Shown piece by piece: positions 1 to 9,783 of a stretch of DNA of 37,966 nucleotides. The stretch comes from Candidatus Fermentithermobacillaceae bacterium (GTDB lineage Bacteria; Bacillota; Sulfobacillia; Fermentithermobacillales; DUSS01): contig JADBKE010000004.1 in assembly GCA_014896535.1 (NCBI GenBank), positions 1 to 37,966 on the forward strand, given 5' to 3'. The translations under genes were made by a program, and so were the position numbers. Positions within the stretch are counted from its first letter, which is position 1. Every line of letters starts with the position of its first letter. The notes beneath the pieces are model-generated. The model had not been told where the DNA came from and searched no databases. It saw nothing but the letters and a program-made list of their open reading frames with translations.

Positions 1-78
1 TCCTTGAACCAGAACCCCGGCTATTTCCGTCGCCAGTTCCCGCGAGTCTTTGTCTCCAGAGAGAGGTCGTTGAGACAC
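1..78 (-). CDS. rsfS: Ribosomal silencing factor RsfS, N-terminal fragment
   Basis: Only the first 26 codons lie in the window; the gene continues past position 1. RsfS binds L14 on the large ribosomal subunit and blocks subunit joining. The start is a GTG at 78-76 with GGAGGT nine bases upstream. The segment DSRELATEIAGVLVQG resembles the usual first helix of RsfS. The position directly after nadD, yqeK and an LCP gene matches the common Firmicute order nadD-yqeK-(lcp)-rsfS. The call rests on a short N-terminus plus gene order. Confidence 0.75.
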   Translation of the reverse strand, partial: MSQRPLSGDKDSRELATEIAGVLVQG

Positions 79-121
79 GTCAGCGGGACCTCCAGGGCCT
101 CTACCCGGTTCCCGTGGATTT

Positions 122-1405
122 CTACGGTGAATTCGCGTCGCCCCCCATATTCATTTTGAAATCCTTTCCAACTATAACCCTTACGTCCACTTCGGACTTA
201 CCCGAGACCTTGAAGGGTTTAGAAGCCGGTAGCACGGGCCGAACGCTCCGTAGCACGCGCATGGCGGCGTCTTCGTTCTCTCCGAACAACTCCACTCTGG
301 ATTCGGCGTAATCCTGCCGCGAAGCGTTTGTCACCGAGCGGACGTCATAGCCCTGATCCCGCAAAATCTGGGCGACCCGCTCGGCGGCCCCGGGTATACC
401 GCAGCCGTTTTCCACCGACACCCTGATGGTCGCGTTGATGTTTCGGTCGATCCCTCTGATGAGTTCGTCAACTACCTTTTCAGTTCGATCCCGGTCGGGT
501 ATCCAGTAGCTAAGCTCTCCATGTTGGTCTTTGATCATTTGAGGCGAACCAGGGACGATCGCCATCTTCACCGATTCCAGGTTCACCTTCGTACCGAGGT
601 TGGCCAGATACAGCATCTCGTCGAAGGTGAGATCGGTTACGACGTATGACTGCAGTTCCCTCAAGAGAGTCGGGACCTTCCACACCGTAGCCAAAGACAT
701 GGCCTTCTTCGCCAGCGCCTTGAGGAACATCTCCTGAGCTTTTATCCGCCCGATATCGCCGTCTTCGTATTGCCTGTACCGGACAAACTGGAGAGCCTTT
801 TGACCGTCAAGGACCTGCGGTCCCTTCTTTAGATGGATGTATAACCCCTGCGCAGGATCTTCATAGTTCATATCCTGGGGGACGTCGATCTCTACACCAC
901 CAATTATGTCCACCGCTCTGACAAACCCTTCGTAGTCAATTCGAACGTAATGGTGGATGTTTATTCCGAGAAAATTCTCCACCGTCTTGACGGCAAGAGC
1001 GGGACCACCGTAAGCGTGGGCGTGAGCTATCTTTTCCCACGAGCCCGTGCCGGGGATGAGAACACGGGTGTCCCTGGGAATCGAAAGTACGCCTACATCC
1101 TTTGTTTCCGGATCGATGCTCACCACGATCAGCGTATCAGACCTGGTGGCGTTGTTCAGGGATTTGGACTGACTCCCGTTAACCCCTATGTCGACCCCGA
1201 GGACGAGGATGTTTATCCTCCCCTCGTACTCCGAAAGCTGCTTTACCTGTTCTTCGGGGTAGTCCCGGATATACTTGAACGCTCCGTAAGCCATTCCGCC
1301 TGCAAAGAGAAGCATACCCAGAAACACCACGAGGATTACCCGGCCCCATCTCACCTTGCGGCGACCGGAACCTTCCTTTTTCCGGTATATCCTGGTTTCA
1401 CCCAT
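122..1405 (-). CDS. LytR-CpsA-Psr (LCP) family cell-wall glycopolymer ligase
   Basis: LCP enzymes move anionic glycopolymers from a lipid carrier onto peptidoglycan at the outer face of the membrane. The protein (427 aa from this start) has a basic cytoplasmic N-terminus, one membrane segment (about residues 20-42, VILVVFLGMLLFAGGMAYGA), and an LCP domain beginning INILVLGVD, with the conserved RSDT, SIPRDT and VRYRQYEDGDIGR motifs. A C-terminal LytR_C-type domain begins near NATIRVSVENG. The frame is open to 1468, but that start would overlap yqeK by 50 bases. The ATG at 1405 lies 13 bases after the yqeK stop with GAAGG upstream and is preferred. It belongs to the nadD-yqeK-rsfS transcription unit. 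Confidence 0.88.
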   Translation of the reverse strand: MGETRIYRKKEGSGRRKVRWGRVILVVFLGMLLFAGGMAYGAFKYIRDYPEEQVKQLSEYEGRINILVLGVDIGVNGSQSKSLNNATRSDTLIVVSIDPETKDVGVLSIPRDTRVLIPGTGSWEKIAHAHAYGGPALAVKTVENFLGINIHHYVRIDYEGFVRAVDIIGGVEIDVPQDMNYEDPAQGLYIHLKKGPQVLDGQKALQFVRYRQYEDGDIGRIKAQEMFLKALAKKAMSLATVWKVPTLLRELQSYVVTDLTFDEMLYLANLGTKVNLESVKMAIVPGSPQMIKDQHGELSYWIPDRDRTEKVVDELIRGIDRNINATIRVSVENGCGIPGAAERVAQILRDQGYDVRSVTNASRQDYAESRVELFGENEDAAMRVLRSVRPVLPASKPFKVSGKSEVDVRVIVGKDFKMNMGGDANSP

Positions 1406-1418
1406 TTCGAAACCTTCT

Positions 1419-1982
1419 TCATTCCAGCCGGGAGAGCTCACCCAAGACCACCACCGTTTCTGGGTCAACAGGGCAGCCAGCTTCCGAACAGTAAGAAACG
1501 GACGCGATGAGCGCTTGCCTCAACGCGCCCCGGAAGTCACCGGCCGCCAGCATGTTCCTGATCTGCTCAACGCCCGGGTACGAGCGCCCGGGCTCCACCT
1601 TGTCTGCCAGGTAAACCACTTGCTCCAGGCGGGTCCATCCCCGCCTTCCCGTAACGTGGGACGATATCGCCATCAAAACCTCTTCGTCATCCACACCGAG
1701 TTCGCTTCTGGCCAGTGCGGCTCCCACCCCCCCGTGGAGAACCACGGGGGAAGCTCGTCCCACTTGCGTGACCATTATACCGTGTTCCACCGCGAGGCGT
1801 AAGATTTCCTCGGGTGCGAGATCCCTGGCCACGTCGTGTAAAAGCCCAGCCAGCTCCGCCCGCTCGGGGTCGGCCCCGAATCTCGACGCGATCTCGCGGG
1901 CACTGGCGGCCACTCTCATACAGTGTTCAATCTTGTCCCGTCCCAGATACCGGGAAAGAAACTCCAACTTGTCCGGGCGCAT
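1419..1982 (-). CDS. yqeK: YqeK-type HD-domain diadenosine tetraphosphatase
   Basis: The HD-superfamily metal-binding motifs are visible: IEHCMRVA, LAGLLHDVAR (the HD pair), VLHGGVGA, ISSHVTGR and YLADKVEPGR. The family splits Ap4A symmetrically into ADP and is linked to NAD and stress metabolism, which fits its place behind nadD. The start shown gives 187 aa, close to B. subtilis YqeK (about 186). The reading frame stays open to 2096 with other possible starts, and the chosen ATG has only a weak ribosome binding site, so the 5' end is uncertain. An extra 38-residue N-terminus rich in Arg and Cys would otherwise be unlike the family. Confidence 0.87.
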   Translation of the reverse strand: MRPDKLEFLSRYLGRDKIEHCMRVAASAREIASRFGADPERAELAGLLHDVARDLAPEEILRLAVEHGIMVTQVGRASPVVLHGGVGAALARSELGVDDEEVLMAISSHVTGRRGWTRLEQVVYLADKVEPGRSYPGVEQIRNMLAAGDFRGALRQALIASVSYCSEAGCPVDPETVVVLGELSRLE

Positions 1983-2160
1983 TGACTTCTCGTACACCAG
2001 CTGGGAGCAGTAAGGGCGTTCGTCTCTCATCCTTGGTCTCTGGTCCATCGCACATGATGCGCGATCTCTCATGTTATATCGCGGTTCCAAGCACATAATT
2101 CGACATGACCTTGTTCCTTTTTGACGTTAGCATAACACGAAGGGTTCCCTTGCGAAGCTG

Positions 2161-2766
2161 TTAATCTTTGTAAAGCCCGTTCCTCTCAATGTAGCGTCTG
2201 ACCGTTTCCGGTGTGAGGTAGCGTATGGATAGGGATTTCCTGACGCGATCTCTGATATCGCTGGAGGAGATGGCCAAACTGGTTACGGTAAATACGTGAA
2301 TCCTGGAATAGCATTGCTCCCCGATGAGGGGCCTGAGACAATCCAGGGATTCCATGGAGTAGCCGGGCCGAGTCACGGCTATGAAGTCCGCAAGTTCGAA
2401 GAGCTCCCTGTAGCCGTTCCAGTAGTGCACCGACAGGATGGCGTCGGCGCCTGTGATGAAGTACAGGTTATCTCCGGGAAATCTCTTTCTAAATTCCCTC
2501 AGCGTGTCCAGAGTGTATGAAAACCCCGGCCTGTCTATTTCGACCCGAGAAACCTCGAAGTTGGGGTGGTCCATGGTAGCCAGAACGGTCATGAGGTACC
2601 TGTGTTCTGCCGAGGAAATTCTCTCACCGGCTTTATGAGGGGGATTTCCCGCCGGAACAAAAATCACCCGGTCAAGCTGGAAACCCTGGAGGACTTCTTC
2701 GGCGGCCCGGAGGTGTCCGAAGTGAATGGGGTCGAACGTTCCGCCCATGATGCCGATGTTAGCCAC
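2161..2766 (-). CDS. nadD: Nicotinate-nucleotide adenylyltransferase NadD
   Basis: NadD transfers AMP to nicotinate mononucleotide to make deamido-NAD, a required step of NAD synthesis in the cytoplasm. The N-terminus carries the nucleotidyltransferase signature GGTFDPIHFGHL (residues 8-19). Near the C-terminus SSSDIRDRV matches the ISSTxIR motif of the family. The length, 201 aa, is normal. Translation starts at a GTG with GGAGG nine bases upstream. It sits 42 bases behind obg and before yqeK, a widespread arrangement. Confidence 0.95.
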   Translation of the reverse strand: MANIGIMGGTFDPIHFGHLRAAEEVLQGFQLDRVIFVPAGNPPHKAGERISSAEHRYLMTVLATMDHPNFEVSRVEIDRPGFSYTLDTLREFRKRFPGDNLYFITGADAILSVHYWNGYRELFELADFIAVTRPGYSMESLDCLRPLIGEQCYSRIHVFTVTSLAISSSDIRDRVRKSLSIRYLTPETVRRYIERNGLYKD

Positions 2767-2808
2767 TCTCGCCTTCCTCCCGTCTTCTCCTGGCGGCTCT
2801 ATCGATTT

Positions 2809-3855
<1,047 letters not shown>

Positions 3856-4152
3856 TTACGCCCTGAGGGCCATTGCCTCCTCGCTAACTACGGAAACTAC
3901 CTTGTCCTGACGGCCTTTTCTCAAAAACCGCACGTACCCGTCAACCAGGGCGTAGATGGTATGGTCTTTGCCCATTCCTGCATTCTGACCCGGATGAATC
4001 CTGGTGCCGCGCTGGCGAACTATAATGCTTCCCGCCGTGACGAATTGGCCATCATGAGCTTTGACCCCGAGCCGTTTGGAATGGGAGTCTCTCCCGTTCC
4101 GGCTGGAGCCAACCCCTTTCTTGTGAGCGAAAAGTTGCAGGTCGACGACCAT
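3856..4152 (-). CDS. rpmA: 50S ribosomal protein L27 with cleavable N-terminus
   Basis: The mature part is canonical L27 ([20 protein letters not shown], then the [10 protein letters not shown] segment), near the peptidyl-transferase centre. In Firmicutes L27 carries a short leader ending in a phenylalanine motif, removed by the protease Prp. Here the leader is MVVDLQLF before AHKKG, and prp is the gene immediately upstream. The ATG at 4152 gives 98 aa, the normal size. The frame is open back to a GTG at 4302 that overlaps the prp stop, but that would add 50 residues unlike any L27 I know. A 146-base gap therefore separates prp from rpmA. Confidence 0.96.
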   Translation of the reverse strand: MVVDLQLFAHKKGVGSSRNGRDSHSKRLGVKAHDGQFVTAGSIIVRQRGTRIHPGQNAGMGKDHTIYALVDGYVRFLRKGRQDKVVSVVSEEAMALRA

Positions 4153-4298
4153 GAGTTCTTTCGCAAGCTTCGTCAAAACCAACGCCCCCTTTCTCGCGTT
4201 CTCATCCTGAACCTTTGAGCCTTGTTGCCGGCTGACCCCCTTCCGATTGAGTCCCCGGGAGCGGCCAGATCTCCTGCCGGCTACACAACCGGCTTCCG

Positions 4299-4658
4299 TC
4301 ACCGGGACACTTGCCTGTTGGCCGCCCTGCCGGTTCTAGCGGCGGGGTCCACAAACTCCACGTTTCCCGGGTAGCTTCTCTCGATCGCTTGAATCTCAAG
4401 CTCGAAAGCTCTCAGTATGGCCTTGACTTCGGGGAGAGCTGCGGCATGAACCGGGACTCTTACCATCATGTAACCGTTGCCCTTCTCCAGATCCACCGCT
4501 TCTCCCAGAACATCAGCGAGTCCGACGAGAGCCATGTGACAGGCGGCGGATACCCCCGCGCACACCACGTCTTTTCCCCATTCGTCCCAGCCCGCGTGGC
4601 CCCGGACCCTGAATCCGGTTACGCTCATTCCGTCCCGGAGAAGTTCGACCGTTAACAT
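4299..4658 (-). CDS. prp: Ribosomal-processing cysteine protease Prp
   Basis: Prp removes the N-terminal leader of L27, a step reported as essential in staphylococci. The likely catalytic pair is visible: His21 in RGHAGW and Cys33 in DVVCAGVSA, with the spacing of the family. The length is 119 aa, with a short basic tail. It lies between rplU (stop six bases before its ATG) and rpmA, the conserved position in Firmicutes. Its presence together with the leader-bearing L27 makes a consistent enzyme-substrate pair. Confidence 0.93.
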   Translation of the reverse strand: MLTVELLRDGMSVTGFRVRGHAGWDEWGKDVVCAGVSAACHMALVGLADVLGEAVDLEKGNGYMMVRVPVHAAALPEVKAILRAFELEIQAIERSYPGNVEFVDPAARTGRAANRQVSR

Positions 4659-4659
4659 T

Positions 4660-4680
4660 CGGTTCTATGCCGGTTCTATG
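4660..4680. repeat. Tandem repeat of an 11-base unit at the end of rplU
   Basis: The unit cggttctatgc occurs almost twice in a row. It covers the last codons and stop of rplU and the gap to prp. It looks like a small slippage duplication that moved or created the present stop codon. Confidence 0.7.
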
Positions 4681-4976
4681 CTGGATATCTTTATCTCCGT
4701 AAACGGTTGCCGGTGACCGTACCGTCTGCGGTAATTCGACTTAGCCTTATACTTAAATACCCTGATTTTTTTGGCCTTGCCCTGACGGAGCACGGTAGCT
4801 TTGACAACATAGTCGCGCACGTAGGGGCGTCCGGTCATTACCTTTTCGCCCCCAACCAGGAGGACTTTGTCGAAAACGACCGTGTCTCCGCGATTCCCAG
4901 GAACTTTTTCTATCCTGAGGACTTCGCCCTGTGTCACTCTATACTGCTTACCACCGGTTTCAATTACAGCGTACAC
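4665..4976 (-). CDS. rplU: 50S ribosomal protein L21
   Basis: The sequence YAVIETGGKQYRVTQGEVL is the standard L21 start, and RRRYGHRQPFTEIKI is its conserved 23S-binding end. I placed the start at a GTG (4976) because it gives exactly the usual 103 residues and has GGAGG nine bases upstream. The frame is open to 5030, but that start lies inside the promoter described at 5021-5050. The gene opens the rplU-prp-rpmA-obg stretch, so the promoter gives this ribosomal set its own transcription start within the larger minus-strand cluster. Confidence 0.96.
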   Translation of the reverse strand: MYAVIETGGKQYRVTQGEVLRIEKVPGNRGDTVVFDKVLLVGGEKVMTGRPYVRDYVVKATVLRQGKAKKIRVFKYKAKSNYRRRYGHRQPFTEIKISSIEPA

Positions 4977-5020
4977 CGCAAATGCCCTCCCGAAGGCCTT
5001 GACTGCTTGAAGCACGCCAT

Positions 5021-5050
5021 AGTCTAGCATGCCGTCAAAAAAGGTGTCAA
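5021..5050 (-). promoter_or_regulatory. Sigma-A-type promoter of rplU
   Basis: On the minus strand a TTGACA -35 (5050-5045) is followed after 18 bases by TAGACT (5026-5021). Transcription would begin near 5014, giving a leader of about 38 bases before the GTG of rplU. It separates the ribosomal-protein genes from rng upstream. No L21-type autoregulatory leader was evident in so short a space. Confidence 0.7.
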
Positions 5051-5186
5051 GGAAGTGTACCAGCCATCCTGACCGACATTAGGGTAACGTAAAGGGTCTC
5101 CAACCAGTGGGCAGGAGGACGCCGAGGAGCACTGCCTGACACACCCCAAGCCCGGGAGGTGCTAGCAATTTCCAACTCAACCGTCC

Positions 5187-6917
5187 TCAGCGTGCGTTTT
5201 CTGCGACGGTACCTTCCCCGACCACTTTGGCCCGGGCGTGAGTTCGGTGACATGAAACGATCTGCACCAGCGTTTTCTTGCCCACCAGGTTAGCGGCACC
5301 TTCTACGTCAAGCACGTATCCTTCGACCCGAGCTATCCCGTCCAAAGGCTTGGAAAAGTGAGGTTCTTCGATGACCACTTCCAAAACGTCCCCGGGACTC
5401 ACCGGCACAGCTTTTTTCTCAGCTTCGCTCTTCTGCCCTATCGGCTTTAAGCTGACGTCTTCAATCCCGAGGGCTTCCGAACCTCGAATGAATATGCTCT
5501 TGCCCGCTTCCTTTTCGAGTTCTCTCAGGCTCGACCCGCCGGGTCCGATCAAAATCGATGCCACTTGAGGGTTTGCTTCAAGCAGAATGGCTTCCCCCGA
5601 CGACGTCCTGGCGACGGACAGAATCTCCCGCCGGATTCGGGAAGCTACCGTTTCCTCGGACAAAACCCGCCCTTTGCCGTGACAGGTCGGGCAGGGCTTC
5701 TCGAGCACCTCGTCCAGACTCTGCCTCACCTTTTTCCTGGTCATCTCCACAAGACCGAGACCGGTCAGGCCCAGCACCGTTGTCTTGGTATGGTCCTTTC
5801 TGAGCTCTTCCTCAAGTTTCCTCAACACCGCGTTTTTGTGCTCGGGGTTGGTCATGTCTATGAAATCGATGATGATTATCCCACCGATATCCCGCAGCCT
5901 GAGCTGCTTTGCTATCTCGGTGCACGCCTCCATATTCGTCCTGAAGACCGTCTCGGCCAGGTCGTGCGAGCCCACGTACTTTCCCGTGTTCACGTCGATG
6001 ACCGTCAGAGCTTCCGTTTTATCTATTACGAGGTACCCCCCGGACTTGAGCCAGACCTGGCGCGACAGCGCCGAGTTAACAGCTTCTTCCACCCCATACA
6101 GACTGAACAGCGGGGTTCCTTTCTTCCTGTAATAGATGACCCGGTCCTTCAACTCGGGCGCGACCGCGTCCAGGAGAGCCAGCACCTTTTCATAAGTACG
6201 GGCGTTATCCACGAGCATCCTGGCAGTTTGAGCGTTGAATTCATCCCTCACGATCCTGAAGACAAGCCCGAGGTCGTGATGAATCAGGGCGGGAGCCTTG
6301 GCTGTTTTCGCTTTTGCGCAGATCTTTTCCCACAGTTTTAGCAAGAACTCGAGGTCGGCCCGGATCTCGTTCTCGGTCTTGCCCTCGGCGACGGTCCTGA
6401 CTATGAGCCCCATACCCGCCGGTTTCAATGCTCTGGCCATCCTCTTCAACCGCTGTCTTTCGCGAGAGTCGGCGATGCGATGGGAGACCCCAACGTAACT
6501 TACGGTGGGCATCAGTACCAGGTATCTGCCGGGCAAGCTCACATGCCGGGTGACCCTGGGCCCTTTCGTGCCCATAGCTTCTTTGGTAACCTGAACCAGG
6601 ATCTCTTCGCCCGGCTTCACGACCTGACCTATGGTTTTCCTGCCCGCCTTTTTCCTGCGTCCGGGCTCCAAATCCTCATCGTCCTCCCCGGGCAAAAATG
6701 CGTCGTCTACGTACAGGAAGGCGTTTTTGTCCTCTCCTATGTCGACGAAGCAGGCCTGCATTCCCGGAAGGACGTTTTCGACTTTTCCCAGGAATATGCT
6801 GCCTGCAAGGCCGTGCATGGTGGGTCTTTCCACGTAGAACTCCACGAGCGACCCGTCTTCGATTATGGCTACCCTTGTTTCAAACTTGTCTTCGCTTACG
6901 AGGATCTCTCGAACCAT
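5187..6917 (-). CDS. rng: Ribonuclease E/G family endoribonuclease
   Basis: RNase G/E cuts single-stranded AU-rich RNA in rRNA maturation and mRNA decay. The N-terminal S1-like domain includes GKVENVLPGMQACFVDIG, with a lysine-rich insertion (about residues 80-95). The catalytic domain shows the metal-binding aspartates in LTVIDVNTGK and IIIIDFIDM, and the zinc-link CPTCHGKG. Total length is 576 aa. The start at 6917 (MVREILVSED) matches the family N-terminus; ATG 6929 and TTG 6977 are alternatives. Any of them overlaps the end of the DUF2344 gene, suggesting coupled translation. It precedes rplU as in many Firmicutes. Confidence 0.93.
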   Translation of the reverse strand: MVREILVSEDKFETRVAIIEDGSLVEFYVERPTMHGLAGSIFLGKVENVLPGMQACFVDIGEDKNAFLYVDDAFLPGEDDEDLEPGRRKKAGRKTIGQVVKPGEEILVQVTKEAMGTKGPRVTRHVSLPGRYLVLMPTVSYVGVSHRIADSRERQRLKRMARALKPAGMGLIVRTVAEGKTENEIRADLEFLLKLWEKICAKAKTAKAPALIHHDLGLVFRIVRDEFNAQTARMLVDNARTYEKVLALLDAVAPELKDRVIYYRKKGTPLFSLYGVEEAVNSALSRQVWLKSGGYLVIDKTEALTVIDVNTGKYVGSHDLAETVFRTNMEACTEIAKQLRLRDIGGIIIIDFIDMTNPEHKNAVLRKLEEELRKDHTKTTVLGLTGLGLVEMTRKKVRQSLDEVLEKPCPTCHGKGRVLSEETVASRIRREILSVARTSSGEAILLEANPQVASILIGPGGSSLRELEKEAGKSIFIRGSEALGIEDVSLKPIGQKSEAEKKAVPVSPGDVLEVVIEEPHFSKPLDGIARVEGYVLDVEGAANLVGKKTLVQIVSCHRTHARAKVVGEGTVAENAR

Positions 6918-7674
6918 GGGAGCCACCATCTCCCCAATCCAACCACTCTCGATCAACCACGGATTCCCTCGGGTCAACCCCTTCGAGACCGCAATGCTTC
7001 ACCAGGTATTCGAGAACCCACGCGGGCCGCACCGTTCTCCCTTCGAAGTGCCTCAAAACCATCTTCAACAGCGGAGGGGAGACCTCTCCGGAAGTCGCAA
7101 GCGCCGTCCCGTCCGCGGATGAAAGCGCTGGTTCGTCTCCCGATGTCACCTCAATCCGGGATACGAAAGGCCTCAGATCTATCTCACGACTTTTCCTGGA
7201 CGCGTCAGGCGGTTTGGGCGTTTCAGGCGCGTGATCCGGGATCTCCCGGGCATACTTGGCCTCCTCCCTGTCCAGGAAACGGTCTACGGCCCGTTTCAAA
7301 GACGCGTGTTCAGCTCCGTACACGAGCACACGATAAGTCGAGGCCGTTATTCTCCTCTCCAGGGCTGTCTCATCCGGAGAAATCCTCCAGACCTCTTTCA
7401 GCTTGAAGCCCGGGGGCATCGCTTTCGCCAGCGAACGTGCCAGCTCCTCAATGGGCCTGTCCTCGGAAAGATATACGTCGGCCACCTCGTTGAAGCCCGC
7501 GGTGCCTACGGGCAGCGGAGCAACCATCTCCACTTTCGGCCTGGGGGTATAACCTTTTGTCATCTCCACCGGCCACCCTGCACGGGCCAGAGCCATCACC
7601 AGGGCCCTCATCACCTCGAGGTGACCCAGAAACCGTTGTTCATCTCCTTTTTCATACCGGATCCTCACCTTCAT
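6880..7674 (-). CDS. TIGR03936/DUF2344 family protein, partner of the radical SAM protein
   Basis: The protein (264 aa) begins VRIRYEKGDEQRFLGHLEVM and includes KGYTPRPKVEMVAPLPVG, both typical of the DUF2344 family found fused or adjacent to B12-binding radical SAM proteins. Its biochemical role is unknown. The ATG at 7674 overlaps the stop of the radical SAM gene in an ATGA, so the two are translationally coupled and probably act together. A longer open frame upstream (to 7782) is the tail of the radical SAM gene in another frame. The middle (about residues 155-215) is proline- and acid-rich and looks like a linker. Confidence 0.88.
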   Translation of the reverse strand: MKVRIRYEKGDEQRFLGHLEVMRALVMALARAGWPVEMTKGYTPRPKVEMVAPLPVGTAGFNEVADVYLSEDRPIEELARSLAKAMPPGFKLKEVWRISPDETALERRITASTYRVLVYGAEHASLKRAVDRFLDREEAKYAREIPDHAPETPKPPDASRKSREIDLRPFVSRIEVTSGDEPALSSADGTALATSGEVSPPLLKMVLRHFEGRTVRPAWVLEYLVKHCGLEGVDPRESVVDREWLDWGDGGSHGSRDPRKRRQV

Positions 7675-9566
7675 CTCGCCGGATCCCTCGCCCCCTTCGA
7701 AGCGCTGTCTTTTCCCGTCAAGACGGGGGCAACCCCAAATCTCGGACACACTCCGCAACCGTGACACGGAGCTTCCCTGCAATCGGGAGTCTTCTCCGCT
7801 CGTCGCGCCTTCGCCCTTTCTGCCAGCAAAAACTCTTTGGTGACCCCCGGATCCAGGTGATCCCAGGGAAGGATCTCATCCTCTCCTCGCTCGCGGGTGA
7901 AGAAATCCGGTTCGAGAGAAGATTCTTTCATGCAGGTTAGCCAGAGGTCGAGGTCGAGCATATCGGGCCAGGAATCGAACCTGGCACCCCGGCGGTATGC
8001 CTCGAAAACGACGCGGCCAAGACGCCTATCTCCCCTGGACAAGATGGCTTCGAGGTACGTTTGCCTTGAGTCATGGTACCGCAACTCAAGTCCCGGACCG
8101 CGCAAGCGCTTGTAAAGAAGGGATTGCCGTCGTTCGATTTCGTCCCGCCCGACAAAGGGTTCCCACTGAAACGCCGTGTGAGGCTTGGGGACGAATCCCG
8201 ACACGGAAACGGCGATGGTGGGCTTCACCCCCATGTCACGTCCGAGCTGCCGTATGCGGTAGGCCAGATCGGCGATGGCCAGGACATCTTCGTCGGTTTC
8301 GCCGGGAAGCCCGATCATGAAGTACAGCTTGATCCTGGTGAACCCCGAGGAAAAGGCCGCCTTCGCGGCGTCCATAATATCCTCTTCCGTCACGTTCTTG
8401 TTGATGACGTCCCTCATTCGTTGCGAGCCAGCCTCGGGCGCCAGAGTCAACCCTCCGTGGCCAGCTTCACCCAGAAGTTTTGAAAGCTCCACGGAAAAAG
8501 AATCGACCCTCAACGAAGGCAACGACACCCGAGCCGGGCAAGGGCTGTGAGCGACGATATCTTCTATGACCTGCCGTATCGGACTGTAGTCAGCGGACGA
8601 AAGCGAGACCAGGGAAACCTCGTCGTAACCTGAAGCTGCAAGAATCTTTCGGGCTACGCGCGACACGGTTTCCGGTTTCCTCTCCCGAACGGGACGGTAT
8701 AGCGTCCCAGCCTGACAGAACCGGCAGCCCCTGGTGCACCCTCTGAAGATCTCAACCATCGCCCGGTCGTGTACCGGCTCGAGAAAAGGAACGACAGGCC
8801 GCTCGGGGTACGGCGCTTTCTCGAGGTCATTGAATATCCGCCGGCGTACCCGTTCAGGCGCACCCGCCTTTGGACGAACTTCTACTACAAATCCGTCGCT
8901 GTACCGCACATCGTAGAGGGACGGCACGTACACGCCCTCGATGTCGGCGAGACTTTCCAGAAGTTCCGGTCTGGGCTTCCCCGATGCTCTCCACTTTTTG
9001 TAGCAATCCACGATGTCCCCTGCGAGCTCCTCCCCATCACCAAGAGCAAAAGCATCGATGAATTCGGCCAGGGGTTCAGCGGCCATGGATACGGGGCCTC
9101 CGGCTATCACTAGGGGATCCTCTCCAGTCCGTTCCGCAGAAAAAAGCGGGATACCTCCCAGGTCGAGGGCCGCCAGTACGTTTGAGTACGTCAGTTCGTA
9201 AGCCAGTGAAAACCCGACTATATCAAAGGAATTTAAGGGAGACCTCGACTCGAGCGTGAAAAGAGGCCACCCTCGCCGCCTGGACAGTTCTTCCATATCG
9301 GGCCAGGGGGAATATGCTCGCTCACAGGCGGTATCGTCCCTGGAGTTCAACACATGGTAAATGATTTGCGAGCCGAGATGACTCATACCCACCTCGTAGA
9401 CATCGGGAAAGACCAGAGCGAACCGGACGGAAACAGAAGAGGGGTCCTTCCTCACGGAATTGAGTTCGCCCCCTGTGTACCGGGCCGGTTTCGTCACTTT
9501 GTTGAGGTGCTTTCTCAGCTCTTCCCAGGAAATGATTTCTTGGTAGCGTTCTCTCAGTTTTCCCAC
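7671..9566 (-). CDS. B12-binding radical SAM protein (TIGR03960-like)
   Basis: An N-terminal cobalamin-binding-like domain leads into a radical SAM core whose cluster motif CTRGCRFC (C277, C281, C284) binds the SAM-cleaving 4Fe-4S cluster. SADYSP, LPSLRVD and LAPEAGSQRMR follow, as in TIGR03960. A C-terminal C-x5-CHGCGVC cluster near residue 610 suggests a second iron-sulfur site. Substrate unknown. I start it at a GTG (9566) with AAAGGG eight bases upstream, giving 631 aa. The open frame upstream to 9854 crosses two large inverted repeats and does not look coding. In Firmicutes this gene usually follows spoIVFB directly; here a three-gene cassette intervenes. Confidence 0.9.
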   Translation of the reverse strand: MGKLRERYQEIISWEELRKHLNKVTKPARYTGGELNSVRKDPSSVSVRFALVFPDVYEVGMSHLGSQIIYHVLNSRDDTACERAYSPWPDMEELSRRRGWPLFTLESRSPLNSFDIVGFSLAYELTYSNVLAALDLGGIPLFSAERTGEDPLVIAGGPVSMAAEPLAEFIDAFALGDGEELAGDIVDCYKKWRASGKPRPELLESLADIEGVYVPSLYDVRYSDGFVVEVRPKAGAPERVRRRIFNDLEKAPYPERPVVPFLEPVHDRAMVEIFRGCTRGCRFCQAGTLYRPVRERKPETVSRVARKILAASGYDEVSLVSLSSADYSPIRQVIEDIVAHSPCPARVSLPSLRVDSFSVELSKLLGEAGHGGLTLAPEAGSQRMRDVINKNVTEEDIMDAAKAAFSSGFTRIKLYFMIGLPGETDEDVLAIADLAYRIRQLGRDMGVKPTIAVSVSGFVPKPHTAFQWEPFVGRDEIERRQSLLYKRLRGPGLELRYHDSRQTYLEAILSRGDRRLGRVVFEAYRRGARFDSWPDMLDLDLWLTCMKESSLEPDFFTRERGEDEILPWDHLDPGVTKEFLLAERAKARRAEKTPDCREAPCHGCGVCPRFGVAPVLTGKDSASKGARDPAR

Positions 9567-9640
9567 GCAAGCTGCCCTTTTCCACGTAGCCAGGCGAACT
9601 TGCTCGCTTGGCCTGAGATGATTGGACGGGTAATGACCCG

Positions 9641-9676
9641 GGTCTTGTATCCTGGCACACCCGAGGATACAAGACC
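9641..9676. repeat. Perfect 13-bp inverted repeat, upstream of the radical SAM gene
   Basis: ggtcttgtatcct (9641-9653) and its exact complement (9664-9676) are separated by ten bases, so RNA from either strand folds into a strong hairpin. No T-run follows on the minus strand, so a standard terminator is unlikely. It lies in the 299-base gap 9567-9865 between the cobalamin gene and the radical SAM gene. It could be an attenuator, a processing site or a mark of the cassette boundary. Confidence 0.85.
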
Positions 9677-9740
9677 AAATCCCGGGGTGGTCGCAACCGT
9701 CCTTTCCATTCATTATATCCGCTGGCCGCACCAGAACGAC

Positions 9741-9783
9741 AGCTCCTGTCCGGGGTCTCCCTTTTCCGTTCCGGACAGGAGCT
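9741..9783. repeat. Perfect 13-bp inverted repeat downstream of the cobalamin gene
   Basis: agctcctgtccgg (9741-9753) pairs exactly with ccggacaggagct (9771-9783) across a 17-base loop. On the minus strand it stands about 80 bases past the stop of the cobalamin-domain gene, where an operon end would be, but no T-run follows. On the plus strand only TTTC follows. A TATAAT lies further downstream on the minus strand (9717-9712) without a convincing -35 box. Confidence 0.85.

Noticed and set aside
4153-4302. 50-residue N-terminal extension of L27 from a GTG overlapping the prp stop
   Set aside because: L27 with its Prp-cleavable leader already starts at 4152; the extension has no resemblance to ribosomal proteins.
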